A DNA stretch of 64,000 bases from Streptomyces sp. 840.1. GTDB lineage: Bacteria > Actinomycetota > Actinomycetes > Streptomycetales > Streptomycetaceae. The notes beneath the pieces were generated by a model. It was not told the origin of the DNA. It saw nothing but the letters and a program-made list of their open reading frames with translations, and searched no databases. Where the stretch lies: positions 868,001 to 932,000 of the forward strand of contig NZ_RJUU01000003.1 in the NCBI RefSeq assembly GCF_003751445.1, given 5' to 3'. Every line of letters begins with the position of its first letter. Within the stretch, counting starts at the first letter, position 1. Positions 24,412-31,872 of the stretch are shown piece after piece. The position numbers were made by a program, and so were the translations under genes.

Positions 24412-24723
24412 GGTCCAACCGCCTTCGGTGCCATGGGTCCGCAGCCGGTCGGGCGGCCGAACCTCAATTTGTTCAGTGTCATGACTAATCATGCACGGAG
24501 CACCCCGGCGACGTAACCCCCCGACTCGGCCACATACCCAATCCCTCACGCGAACACCCGTGCGACCATCCGCTGGACCCTTCGATGGAAAACCACCCCA
24601 CCCCCTGTTCCCTGCCGGTTTGATCACCTAATTTGTTCTCCGTACGATCAAATACCCGCAGGGCGGTGCCCCGGCATCCCACGGCGCGGGACCGATCCCT
24701 GAGGCCAGAGAATGAGGTCAGCC
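24412..24723. promoter_or_regulatory. xylA-xylB divergent control region with repeated operator-like motifs
   Basis: This 312-base region is AT-rich at both ends. The motif AATTTGTTC occurs twice in the same orientation (24466-24474 and 24630-24638). The second copy lies between TTTGATC (24619-24625) and its inverse GATCAAA (24646-24652). A palindrome CATGA-CTAA-TCATG is at 24480-24493. TTGATC (24620-24625) and TACGAT (24643-24648) are 17 bases apart and make a good xylB promoter overlapped by the inverted repeat, as expected for a repressor site. ROK binding is inferred. Confidence 0.6.
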
Positions 24724-26217
24724 ATGCCGCCGCATACCGTCGTCATCGGTGTGGACAGCTCCACCCAGTCCACCAAAGCGGCCTTCGTCGACATCGCGAC
24801 CGGCCGCCTGCTCGCCGTCGGCCGTGCCCCTCATGTCGTCACCGGTGAGGCCGGGGCCCGCGAGACGGACCCCGAGGTGTGGTGGCAGGCGCTGCGGGAC
24901 GCGGTCGCCGCCGGCCTCGAGGAGTCCGGCGTCCCGGCGGCCGCCGTCGCCGGAATCGCCGTGGCGGGTCAGCAGCACGGCCTCGTCGTCCTGGACGCGC
25001 ACGGCCGTCCGCTGCGCCCGGCGCTCCTGTGGAACGACACCCGGTCCGCCCCCCAGGCCGCCGCCCTCACCGAAGCCCTGGGCGGGCCCGAGGCCTGGAC
25101 CGCGCGCACCGGATCGGTACCGGTGGCCGCGATGACGGCGTCGAAGTGGCAGTGGCTGCGGGAGAACGAACCGGCCACCGCCGCGGCGACCGAGGCGATC
25201 CGGCTGCCCCACGACTTCCTGACCGAGCGGCTCGCCGGCCGCGCCGTCACCGACCCCGGCGACGCGTCCGGCACCTGCTGGTACTCCACGGCCACCGGCA
25301 CCTACGACCCCGAGCTGCTCGAACTCCTCTGCATCGAGCCCGCGATGCTTCCCGAGGTGGCCCCGAGCGGCGCGGCCCGGATCGGCTCGCTGACCGCCGA
25401 CGCGGCCGGCGCGCTCGGCCTGCCCGCCGGGATCGCCGTCGCCGCGGGCACCGGCGACAACATGAGCGCCGCCGTCGGCCTCGGACTCGGCGGCGCCGGG
25501 CTCCTGGACCACCCGGTGCTCAGCCTCGGCACCTCGGGCACGGTCTTCGCCGCCTCCCGGACCAGGCCGGCCTCCCCCGCGCTCTCCGGTTTCGCCGCGG
25601 CCGACGGTACGTACCTCCCGCTGGCCTGCACCCTGAACTGCACGCTCGCCGTCGACAAGGTCGCCGCCCTGCTCGGCCTGGACCGCGCCGACGCCGCGCC
25701 CGGCGGCGAGGCCGTGCTCCTGCCCTACCTGGACGGCGAGCGCACCCCCGACCTGCCCACCTCCGCCGGCCTCCTCACCGGCCTGCGGCACGACACCACC
25801 CCCCAGCAGCTGCTCGGCGCCGCCTACGAGGGCGCGGTCTTCACCGTGCTGCGCGCGCTCGACGAACTGCTGCGGGCCTGCGGGCTCGACCCGGCCGACC
25901 CCGAGGTGGCCGCCCGGCCGCTGCTGCTGATCGGCGGCGGCGCCCAGGGGGAGCAGTGGGTGGAGACCGTACGGCGGCTGTCCGGGCGCCCGGTGACCGT
26001 ACCCGCCAGCGGCGAACTCGTCGCGCTGGGCGCGGCGGCCCTCGCCGCCTCGGCCGCCACGGGCACGGACCCGGTCGCCGTCGCCACCGGCTGGCGGACC
26101 GGCGAGGACCGGCAACTGGCGGCGGTGGAACGGGACCTGACCACCTGGGACCGGATCGGCTCGGTACTGGACCGGGCGGCCGGACCGCTGCTGGGCGCGG
26201 ACCGGCCACGGCACTGA
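24724..26217 (+). CDS. xylB: Xylulokinase
   Basis: A 497-residue FGGY-family kinase phosphorylating D-xylulose to xylulose 5-phosphate for the pentose phosphate pathway. Motifs are VIGVDSSTQSTKAAFVD (phosphate-1), GIAVAGQQHGLVVLD, LWNDTRSAPQ, PHDFLTERLAG, DPGDASGTCWYS (catalytic Asp), VAAGTGDNMSAAVG, LSLGTSGTVFA and LLIGGGAQGEQWVETVRRL. The start is ATG 24724, with GAGG seven bases upstream; an ATG four codons earlier is possible. Xylose release by the GH31 enzyme eight kilobases downstream would feed it. Confidence 0.96.
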   Translation: MPPHTVVIGVDSSTQSTKAAFVDIATGRLLAVGRAPHVVTGEAGARETDPEVWWQALRDAVAAGLEESGVPAAAVAGIAVAGQQHGLVVLDAHGRPLRPALLWNDTRSAPQAAALTEALGGPEAWTARTGSVPVAAMTASKWQWLRENEPATAAATEAIRLPHDFLTERLAGRAVTDPGDASGTCWYSTATGTYDPELLELLCIEPAMLPEVAPSGAARIGSLTADAAGALGLPAGIAVAAGTGDNMSAAVGLGLGGAGLLDHPVLSLGTSGTVFAASRTRPASPALSGFAAADGTYLPLACTLNCTLAVDKVAALLGLDRADAAPGGEAVLLPYLDGERTPDLPTSAGLLTGLRHDTTPQQLLGAAYEGAVFTVLRALDELLRACGLDPADPEVAARPLLLIGGGAQGEQWVETVRRLSGRPVTVPASGELVALGAAALAASAATGTDPVAVATGWRTGEDRQLAAVERDLTTWDRIGSVLDRAAGPLLGADRPRH

Positions 26218-26250
26218 GCGCGAGAGCCGACGGGCCGTCAGCGACCCGTT

Positions 26251-26285
26251 TTGGATAGCGAACTGATGTTCACTACTATCCGGCG
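26251..26285 (+). promoter_or_regulatory. Consensus-like promoter for a leaderless transcript
   Basis: TTGGAT (26251-26256) and TACTAT (26274-26279) are separated by 17 bases. Six bases lie between the -10 box and the ATG at 26286, so transcription should begin at or next to the A of the start codon. No ribosome-binding site is present. This is a vegetative-type promoter giving a leaderless mRNA for the vWA gene. Confidence 0.7.
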
Positions 26286-27560
26286 ATGATCATAAGAAGA
26301 AGGCTGACGGTCGGGGTGGGCATTCTGCTCGCCACCCTGACCGCCGGGCTCGGCTCGGCACTCCCCGCCGCGGCCGATGAAACCCCCACGAAAGCGTCCC
26401 CCAAGGTCGAGCTGGTGCTCGATGTCAGCGGCTCCATGCGGACCCGCGACATCGACGGCCAGTCCCGGATGACCGCGGCGAAGCAGGCGTTCAACGAGGT
26501 CCTGGACGCGGTGCCCGAGCAGGTGCAGCTCGGCATCCGCACTCTCGGCGCCGACTACCCGGGCGACGACCGGAAGGTCGGCTGCAAGGACACCAAGCAG
26601 CTCTACCCGGTCGGACCGCTGGACCGCACCGAGGCCAAGACCGCGGTCGCCACTCTCGCCCCCACCGGCTGGACCCCGATCGGCCCCGCGCTGCTGGGCG
26701 CCGCCGACGATCTGGAGGGCGGCGACTCCACCCGCCGGATCGTGCTGATCAGCGACGGCGAGGACACCTGCGGGCCGCTCGACCCGTGCGAGGTCGCCCG
26801 CGACATCGCGGCGCGCGGCATCCACCTGGTCATCGACACTCTCGGCCTGGTGCCGAACGAGAAGATCCGCAAGCAGCTGACCTGCATCGCGGAGGCCACC
26901 GGCGGCACCTACACCGCCGTCCAGCACACCGACGAACTCTCCGGCCGGGTCACGCAGTTGGTCGACCGGGCGGCGGAGCCCGTCGTCACCCCCGTGGCGA
27001 CCGAGGGCACGGACAGCTGCACCGACGCCCCGAAGCTCAAGTCTGGCCTGTACACCGACCGCGAGAAGATCGGCGAGCACCGCTGGTACCGGGTCGAAGT
27101 GCTGCCCGGCCAGGAACTGCGCGCCTCGGCCAGCGTCTTCGCGGACCGCGCGGTGAACAACGACTACGGGACGCTGCTGCGCGCGGTGACCGTGCACGGC
27201 CGGGAGATCGTCAGAGGCTCCGAGTCCGGCACCGGGCGCACCGACGCCATCTCGTCCGGGCTGCGCTACCCGAGGCCCGAGCAGGACGATGACGACGAGG
27301 AGCCGGTCCCGGAGACCGTCTGCCTCCAGGTCAGCAACTCCTTCTCGGCGCCCGCCTCGGTGAAGACCTCGCCCGGGATGCCGGTCGAGCTGACCGTCGA
27401 CGTGGTGGACGGGCCCGACAACGCCGCCGACGTCGCCGTGTTCGGTCTCGGCCGCGGCTGGTGGCTGCTCGGCGTGCTCGTCCTCACCGGACTGGTCGCG
27501 GGCCTGCTGACCGGCTGGATCTCGCGCTGGCGCATCGCCGTCTGGAGGACGAACCGATGA
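26286..27560 (+). CDS. Secreted, membrane-anchored vWA-domain protein
   Basis: A 424-residue protein. It has a signal peptide (RRRLTVGVGILLATLTAGLGSALPAAADE), then a von Willebrand A domain (residues ~38-200) with a full MIDAS: DVSGSMR, a Thr in PTGWTPIG and the ISDGEDT loop. A beta-rich region of ~190 residues follows, then an acidic DDDDEEPVPE stretch and a C-terminal helix (WWLLGVLVLTGLVAGLLTGWI) with a basic tail. The vWA faces outward and probably binds a protein ligand through a metal ion. It is translated without a leader and coupled by ATGA to the next gene. Confidence 0.88.
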   Translation: MIIRRRLTVGVGILLATLTAGLGSALPAAADETPTKASPKVELVLDVSGSMRTRDIDGQSRMTAAKQAFNEVLDAVPEQVQLGIRTLGADYPGDDRKVGCKDTKQLYPVGPLDRTEAKTAVATLAPTGWTPIGPALLGAADDLEGGDSTRRIVLISDGEDTCGPLDPCEVARDIAARGIHLVIDTLGLVPNEKIRKQLTCIAEATGGTYTAVQHTDELSGRVTQLVDRAAEPVVTPVATEGTDSCTDAPKLKSGLYTDREKIGEHRWYRVEVLPGQELRASASVFADRAVNNDYGTLLRAVTVHGREIVRGSESGTGRTDAISSGLRYPRPEQDDDDEEPVPETVCLQVSNSFSAPASVKTSPGMPVELTVDVVDGPDNAADVAVFGLGRGWWLLGVLVLTGLVAGLLTGWISRWRIAVWRTNR

Positions 27561-28384
27561 TCCGTACGACACGTGTGCTCGCGGGCGCGCTGCTGACCGG
27601 CCTCGCCCTGCTCACCGGGGCGGGAGCCGCCGTCGCGGACGACCCGTCACCGAGCCCCAGCGCCTCCGGCGACGGCTCGGGCCCCACGGAGGCGGGCACC
27701 GCCTTCCGTACGGCCACCGCGATCCAGCAGAACCAGACCGCCACCGCGGGCGGCTCCACTGGCGACTACCTGTACTGGGTGTTCCCGGCCGACGCGGGCC
27801 AGCGGGCCACCGTCAAGGCGAAGGTCACCCTGCCCGAGGCCGCCACCCGGCACGGCGTCTCGACCTGGCAGGTCGACGTGTACGACGGCCTGCGCCGCCG
27901 GCAGGCCTGCATATACGGCAAGCAGACCGGCAAGGCCGCCGCCGATGCCACCACGGTCGAGCTGACGTGTGTCCTGCGTACCGTCCGGGCCTGGTCCGAG
28001 CCGTGGGCCAACGACCCGCTGCCCGGCAGCTATTACGTCCGGCTCACCGTCGTCGATCTGCCCTCGGCGGATCTCGGCCTGCCGGTGCGGACCGAGGTCG
28101 AGGTCACGTCGGCCGGGAAGGGCGGTGCCGGGGACATCGACGGCACGCTCTCCGAGCCGCTGGTGCCCGGTGTGTCCACGGCCGACCGGGCCTCCACCGA
28201 CGGTGCGTCGGCCGCCCCGGTCCCGCTCGCCGGTGAGCCCGAGGACGGCTGGGCCTCCGGCTGGTGGACCGACCGCTGGCTGTGGACCGTCGGCGGCGGG
28301 GTGCTGGGCGCGTTCGCGGCCGTCTTCGGCTACTCGCTGACCCGCGGCAGCGGCCGCCCCTCCCGGGTCCCGCCGGGCATGTGA
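27557..28384 (+). CDS. Secreted, membrane-anchored partner of the vWA protein
   Basis: A 275-residue protein. The signal peptide is VLAGALLTGLALLTGAGAAVADD, followed by a Ser/Pro linker. The beta-sandwich-like extracellular domain is YLYWVFPADAGQRATVKAKVTLPEAA...VDVYDGLRRRQACIYG; it resembles the second half of the vWA protein. A C-terminal helix (WLWTVGGGVLGAFAAVFGYSL) ends in a basic tail. Its ATG overlaps the vWA stop. The matched topology and coupling suggest the two form a surface complex. No enzyme motif is visible and the partner is unknown. Confidence 0.78.
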   Translation: MIRTTRVLAGALLTGLALLTGAGAAVADDPSPSPSASGDGSGPTEAGTAFRTATAIQQNQTATAGGSTGDYLYWVFPADAGQRATVKAKVTLPEAATRHGVSTWQVDVYDGLRRRQACIYGKQTGKAAADATTVELTCVLRTVRAWSEPWANDPLPGSYYVRLTVVDLPSADLGLPVRTEVEVTSAGKGGAGDIDGTLSEPLVPGVSTADRASTDGASAAPVPLAGEPEDGWASGWWTDRWLWTVGGGVLGAFAAVFGYSLTRGSGRPSRVPPGM

Positions 28385-28391
28385 CGCAGCG

Positions 28392-28427
28392 CCGCCGGCC
28401 GGTCCGGAACCCCGGGCCGGCCGGCGG
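28392..28427. terminator. 11-bp perfect stem after the vWA pair
   Basis: CCGCCGGCCGG (28392-28402) pairs perfectly with CCGGCCGGCGG (28417-28427), with a 14-base loop. It lies between the convergent vWA-partner and ThuA genes and probably terminates both. Confidence 0.7.
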
Positions 28428-28451
28428 ACCGGGCCCGTCGGGCGGGGATCG

Positions 28452-29138
28452 TCAGGCCGCGGCCGAGACCATCACATGGCGCAGTCCGCCCAGGAGATGG
28501 GCGCGGAAGGCCGGGTCGGCGTAGGCCTCACCGGCGTGCCCGAGGGCGGTGTAGAACACCCGGGCCCCACCATGCTCATGGGTCCAGACGAGCGGGTGCC
28601 CCTCCCCCGCTGCCCCCTCGTAGGACGACGCATCGGCCGAGGCCAGCACCCGTACCCGGCCGCGCGGGTTCTCCCGGAACTCGTACCACTCGTCGCTGAA
28701 CTCCCAGGTACCGGCCAGGTGCGCGGTGGCCGGGTGCCGATGGTCCTCGATCACCAGGGTGCCCTGCTGGAACTCGGGGTGCCGGTCGAACCGGGCGCCC
28801 ACCAGCTCGCCGTAGAACGGCCAGTCGTACTCGGTGCAGGCCGCCGCGTGCACCCCCATGAAGCCGCCGCCCGCCGCGCAGTACGCGTGCAGTCCCGCGC
28901 GTCCGGCGGGTGTGAGGACCTCCCCGCTGGTGGAGAGGAAGACCACCGCCGCGTACGGGTGCAGCCCGTCGGCGAACACCTCTGGCTGCTCGGTCGCGTC
29001 GACGGAGAAGCCGTGCTCCGCACCGAGAGCCCGGAACGCGGCGACTCCCTCGGGGATCGAGTCGTGGCGGTAGTCCGTCGTCCGCGTGAAGACGAGGACG
29101 CGGGGAGGGAGGACTCGGGGAGAGCTGGGTGGCTGCAT
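28452..29138 (-). CDS. ThuA-like glutamine-amidotransferase-fold protein
   Basis: A 228-residue protein of the ThuA family: VLVFTRTTDYRHDSIPEGVAAF, then YAAVVFLSTSGEVLTPAGRAGLHAYCAAGGGFMGVHAA, HPATAHL and PLVWTHEHGGARVFYTALGHAGEAYADP. ThuA domains have a class-I glutaminase-like fold without the usual catalytic cysteine and occur with sugar-degrading enzymes; 3-keto-disaccharide metabolism has been proposed. GGAGC precedes the ATG. It lies 37 bases after the SGNH-hydrolase gene, so the two form an operon at the edge of the glycan locus. Confidence 0.88.
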   Translation of the reverse strand: MQPPSSPRVLPPRVLVFTRTTDYRHDSIPEGVAAFRALGAEHGFSVDATEQPEVFADGLHPYAAVVFLSTSGEVLTPAGRAGLHAYCAAGGGFMGVHAAACTEYDWPFYGELVGARFDRHPEFQQGTLVIEDHRHPATAHLAGTWEFSDEWYEFRENPRGRVRVLASADASSYEGAAGEGHPLVWTHEHGGARVFYTALGHAGEAYADPAFRAHLLGGLRHVMVSAAA

Positions 29139-29175
29139 CGGCTGCTCCGGGTGCGCGGGCCGGGGGCGGAGGTGG

Positions 29176-30363
29176 TCAGGAGAGGCGTTCGGCTGCGAAC
29201 GGGCCGTCCGGGGCGAAGGCGAGGGCGGCGAAGCGGTCGCCCATGCGCCGGTGGGTGGCGGCGTCCGGGTGGAGCTGGTCCGGCAGGGGCAGTTCGGCGG
29301 AGTCCCGCTCGCCGTACAGGCTGCGTCCGTCGAGGTAGTACAGGTTCGGGTCGTCGGCGGAGCGCTGCTCGACGAGGCCGCTCAGTGCCTCCCTGATGAC
29401 GTTGAGCGTCAGCTTTCCGGCGGCCCGTTCCGCAGGGTCGCCCATGGCCCTGAACTGGAGCCGCCCCTCACCGAGGTTGCTGAAGTCCGGCACGCTCGGG
29501 CCCGGGGTGTCCTCATGGATCGGGCACAGGAGGGGCGAGACGACCAGCAACGGCGCGGTGGGGTGCCCCTCACGGATGGTGTCGAGGAAGCCGTGCACCG
29601 CCGGGGCGAAGGCCCGCAGCCGCATCAGGTCGGCGTTGACGAGGTTGATGCCGATCTTGACGCTGATCAGGTCCGCGGGGGTGTCGCGCATCGCCCGTGC
29701 CGTGAACGGGTCGAGCAGGGCGCTGCCGCCCAGGCCCAGGTTGACCAGCTCCACCCCGCCGAGCGATGCGGCCAGTGCGGGCCAGGTGGTGGTGGGGCTC
29801 GCGGCGTCGGAGCCGTGGCTGATCGAACTCCCGTGGTGCAGCCACACCTTGCGGCCCCGGTCCGGTGCGGGCTCGACGGGGGCGTCGGTGCGCAGGGCGA
29901 CGAGCTCGGTGGACTCGTTGTACGGCAGCCAGATCTCGATGTCCTTGACACCTTCGGGCAGGTTCGGGAAGCGCACGGTGCCGACCGGCCCCGCCTGTGT
30001 CCGCGCGGTCCCTGCGGTCATGTCGACCATGAGGACGTTGCCTCCCGTCGCGCTCACCTGCCCGGTGAGGCGGCCGTCGACGAGCAGGTCGTACACACCG
30101 TCGGGGCGGGGCGGGGCGCCCTCGTAGGCGGTCTTGGTGCGCAGCGCGTCCAGCTCGATCGCGGACGCTCCGGTACGGAACACCAGCCGCACCCCGGACG
30201 GCTGGGCCTCCGCCATCGCCAGCTGTCCGTCGGCGCACTGCGCGCGTGCGCGGGCGGGCAGCCGGTGCGGACGCAGCCCGTGCTCGGTGCGCTCCAGGTC
30301 GAGGGCCCCGCGCAGGAGGCCGGCGGTGATGGGTGTGGTGATCCAGTCGGATTCAGTCTGCAT
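29176..30363 (-). CDS. SGNH/GDSL hydrolase with N-terminal beta domain
   Basis: A 395-residue protein. Residues ~20-165 are a beta-sandwich-like domain. The SGNH esterase fold starts VWLHHGSSISHGSDA (nucleophile Ser in a GSS variant of GDS), continues NLGLGGSALLDP (block II Gly) and SVKIGINLVNAD (block III, Gly-x-Asn), and ends ELPLPDQLHPDAATHRRMGDRF with the catalytic Asp and His. This layout resembles carbohydrate O-acetylesterases and similar proteins. Xyloglucan galactosyl residues are often O-acetylated, so a deacetylase role for the adjacent locus is possible; this is inference. It has no signal peptide, so it acts in the cytosol. Confidence 0.82.
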   Translation of the reverse strand: MQTESDWITTPITAGLLRGALDLERTEHGLRPHRLPARARAQCADGQLAMAEAQPSGVRLVFRTGASAIELDALRTKTAYEGAPPRPDGVYDLLVDGRLTGQVSATGGNVLMVDMTAGTARTQAGPVGTVRFPNLPEGVKDIEIWLPYNESTELVALRTDAPVEPAPDRGRKVWLHHGSSISHGSDAASPTTTWPALAASLGGVELVNLGLGGSALLDPFTARAMRDTPADLISVKIGINLVNADLMRLRAFAPAVHGFLDTIREGHPTAPLLVVSPLLCPIHEDTPGPSVPDFSNLGEGRLQFRAMGDPAERAAGKLTLNVIREALSGLVEQRSADDPNLYYLDGRSLYGERDSAELPLPDQLHPDAATHRRMGDRFAALAFAPDGPFAAERLS

Positions 30364-30446
30364 GTCTCTACCTGTGCTCGGAACGTCGAAGTGTTCGGTC
30401 TCACCGGCGGGCGGCCGGCCTCGGCCCTGGGCTCGCTGAACTCCGG

Positions 30447-31016
30447 TCAGGGCGCGGGCCAGTTGCGCAGCAGGGCGTCCAGGGCGTCCAGCGACCGCGA
30501 CCAGCTCTCCTGCGAGTCGGGGGCGCTGTGGCTGAATCCGCCCTGCATCTCCAGGCTGACGTAGCCGTGGAAGACGCTGCCCAGTAGCCGGACGGCGTGG
30601 GTCTGGTCGGGCTCGGTCAGGTCGTAGCCGCGCAGGATGGCCCGGGTCATCTGCGAGTGTCTGCGGCCGGCGCCGGCGGCGGCCGCCTCCGGGTCGAGCC
30701 TCAGCTGGGCGGCGGCGTAGCGGCCGGGGTGCTCACGGGCGTAGTCGCGGTAGACGTCCGCGAAGGCGCGGAGCGCGTCCTTGCCCGCCCGCCCGGCGAG
30801 TGCGGCGGCACCTCGGTCGGCGAGCTCCTCCAGGGCGAGCAGGGCGATCCTGGTCTTGAGGTCGTGGGAGTTCTTCAGGTGCGAGTACAGGCTCGCGACC
30901 TTGACGTCGAACCGCCGGGCGAGCGCCGAGACGGTCACCTGGTCGAAGCCGACCTCGTCGGCCAGCTCCGCCCCCGCCTGGGCCAGGCGGTCGGGGGTCA
31001 GCCCTGCGCGCACCAT
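30447..31016 (-). CDS. TetR-family regulator (WHG domain)
   Basis: A 189-residue TetR protein. The N-terminal helix-turn-helix is LTPDRLAQAGAELADEVGFDQVTVSALARRFDVKVASLYSHLKNSHDL. The C-terminal ligand domain carries GSVFHGYVSLEMQGGF, the WHG-type signature. ATG 31016 is preceded by GGAAGGA. Two overlapping inverted repeats lie 31-71 bases upstream, as expected for self-regulation. The likely targets are its own gene and the divergent DUF4232 gene; the ligand is unknown. Confidence 0.88.
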   Translation of the reverse strand: MVRAGLTPDRLAQAGAELADEVGFDQVTVSALARRFDVKVASLYSHLKNSHDLKTRIALLALEELADRGAAALAGRAGKDALRAFADVYRDYAREHPGRYAAAQLRLDPEAAAAGAGRRHSQMTRAILRGYDLTEPDQTHAVRLLGSVFHGYVSLEMQGGFSHSAPDSQESWSRSLDALDALLRNWPAP

Positions 31017-31046
31017 GTTCGTCCTTCCGTCGGCGATCACCACCAC

Positions 31047-31087
31047 CCTACACCTACTCTTGATTTACCTAATAGGTGTAGGTAAAT
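31047..31087. promoter_or_regulatory. Two overlapping TetR-type operators
   Basis: CCTACACCTA (31047-31056) is the perfect inverse of TAGGTGTAGG (31073-31082). ATTTACCTA (31063-31071) is the perfect inverse of TAGGTAAAT (31079-31087). The two repeats interlock and share TAGG at 31079-31082, so they cannot both be occupied symmetrically by separate dimers at that point. The site lies between tetR and the DUF4232 gene. Confidence 0.7.
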
Positions 31088-31272
31088 AGGCAATTACCCA
31101 CGGGCCGCCTGCGACAGATACCCACGAGCCCTCCGTGACAGATATTGAACCGATATGTCCTATCTATCGCCAGGAGCGTGGCATACCGTCCAGAATGTTC
31201 TTGCCGGCCGTACCGGCCGCCGGGGCCCTCCGGCCACGACCGCAGGCTGTCGATCCAAGGGGAGAAACCATC

Positions 31273-31800
31273 ATGCGTCTGTCCTCCACCCTCACCGCCG
31301 CGCTCACCGCGACGGCCGCCCTGGCCCTGACGGTCCCCGGCGCGGCCGCCGCCCAGGCCGCCGGAACGGCGGCCCGTCCCGGCGTCTGCCAGGAGCAGGC
31401 GCTCAAGGTGTCAGCCTCCTCCGGCGGGCAGCGCAACGTGGCCCGGATCGCCGTCACCAACCGGGGCGGGACCACCTGTGTGGTGGACCGGATCCCGACG
31501 GTCACCTTCCGGGGGCTGGACGGCTCGGCCGAGGCGGCGCCGCCGGCCACCAGCGCCCCCTACACGCTCTCGCCGGGCGAGCACGGGTACGCCGCCGTGC
31601 GCACGGCGGCCCCGGGCGCCTCGGAGGGCCATGTCGTGCGCACCCTGTCCGTGGCGGCGGACCCCTCGCACCACGGCGTCACGTTCGGCGCCGCGACGGT
31701 GGGCATGGGCCGGGGAATCCAGGTGTGGGAGCCGATCACGACCCTGTGGCACACCTCCCGCGCCTCTGCCGACCGGGCCCTGGCGGACGCGACCCGCTGA
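31273..31800 (+). CDS. Secreted DUF4232 protein
   Basis: A 175-residue exported protein. The signal peptide MRLSSTLTAALTATAALALTVPGAAAAQAAG is followed by a DUF4232 beta-sandwich: VCQEQALKVSASSGGQRNVARIAVTNRGGTTCVVDRIPTVTFRGLDG, then LSPGEHGYAAVRTA. Two cysteines probably pair. ATG 31273 has GGGGAG upstream. DUF4232 proteins are common exported or lipid-anchored actinobacterial proteins without a defined role. It is divergent from the TetR gene and shares its operator region. Confidence 0.82.
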   Translation: MRLSSTLTAALTATAALALTVPGAAAAQAAGTAARPGVCQEQALKVSASSGGQRNVARIAVTNRGGTTCVVDRIPTVTFRGLDGSAEAAPPATSAPYTLSPGEHGYAAVRTAAPGASEGHVVRTLSVAADPSHHGVTFGAATVGMGRGIQVWEPITTLWHTSRASADRALADATR

Positions 31801-31813
31801 GGCCGAAGCGGTG

Positions 31814-31848
31814 CCGGGGCGGAGCCGGAGCACCGCCCGCCGCCCCGG
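31814..31848. terminator. Hairpin between DUF4232 and GH31 genes
   Basis: CCGGGGCGG (31814-31822) pairs perfectly with CCGCCCCGG (31840-31848) across a 17-base loop, between convergent genes. The longer loop makes it a weaker terminator than others here. Confidence 0.5.
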
Positions 31849-31872
31849 AACGGCCGCCCCGGCGTCGGTCCC

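Noticed and set aside
24412..24627. N-terminal extension of xylA
   Set aside because: The frame is open but not homologous to xylose isomerases and contains the xyl control elements; ATG 24411 gives the usual length.
30387..30397. CGAAGTGTTCG upstream of the SGNH hydrolase gene, resembling the LacI operator
   Set aside because: It is 11 bases with a three-base centre rather than the 12-base even palindrome, so half-site spacing differs.
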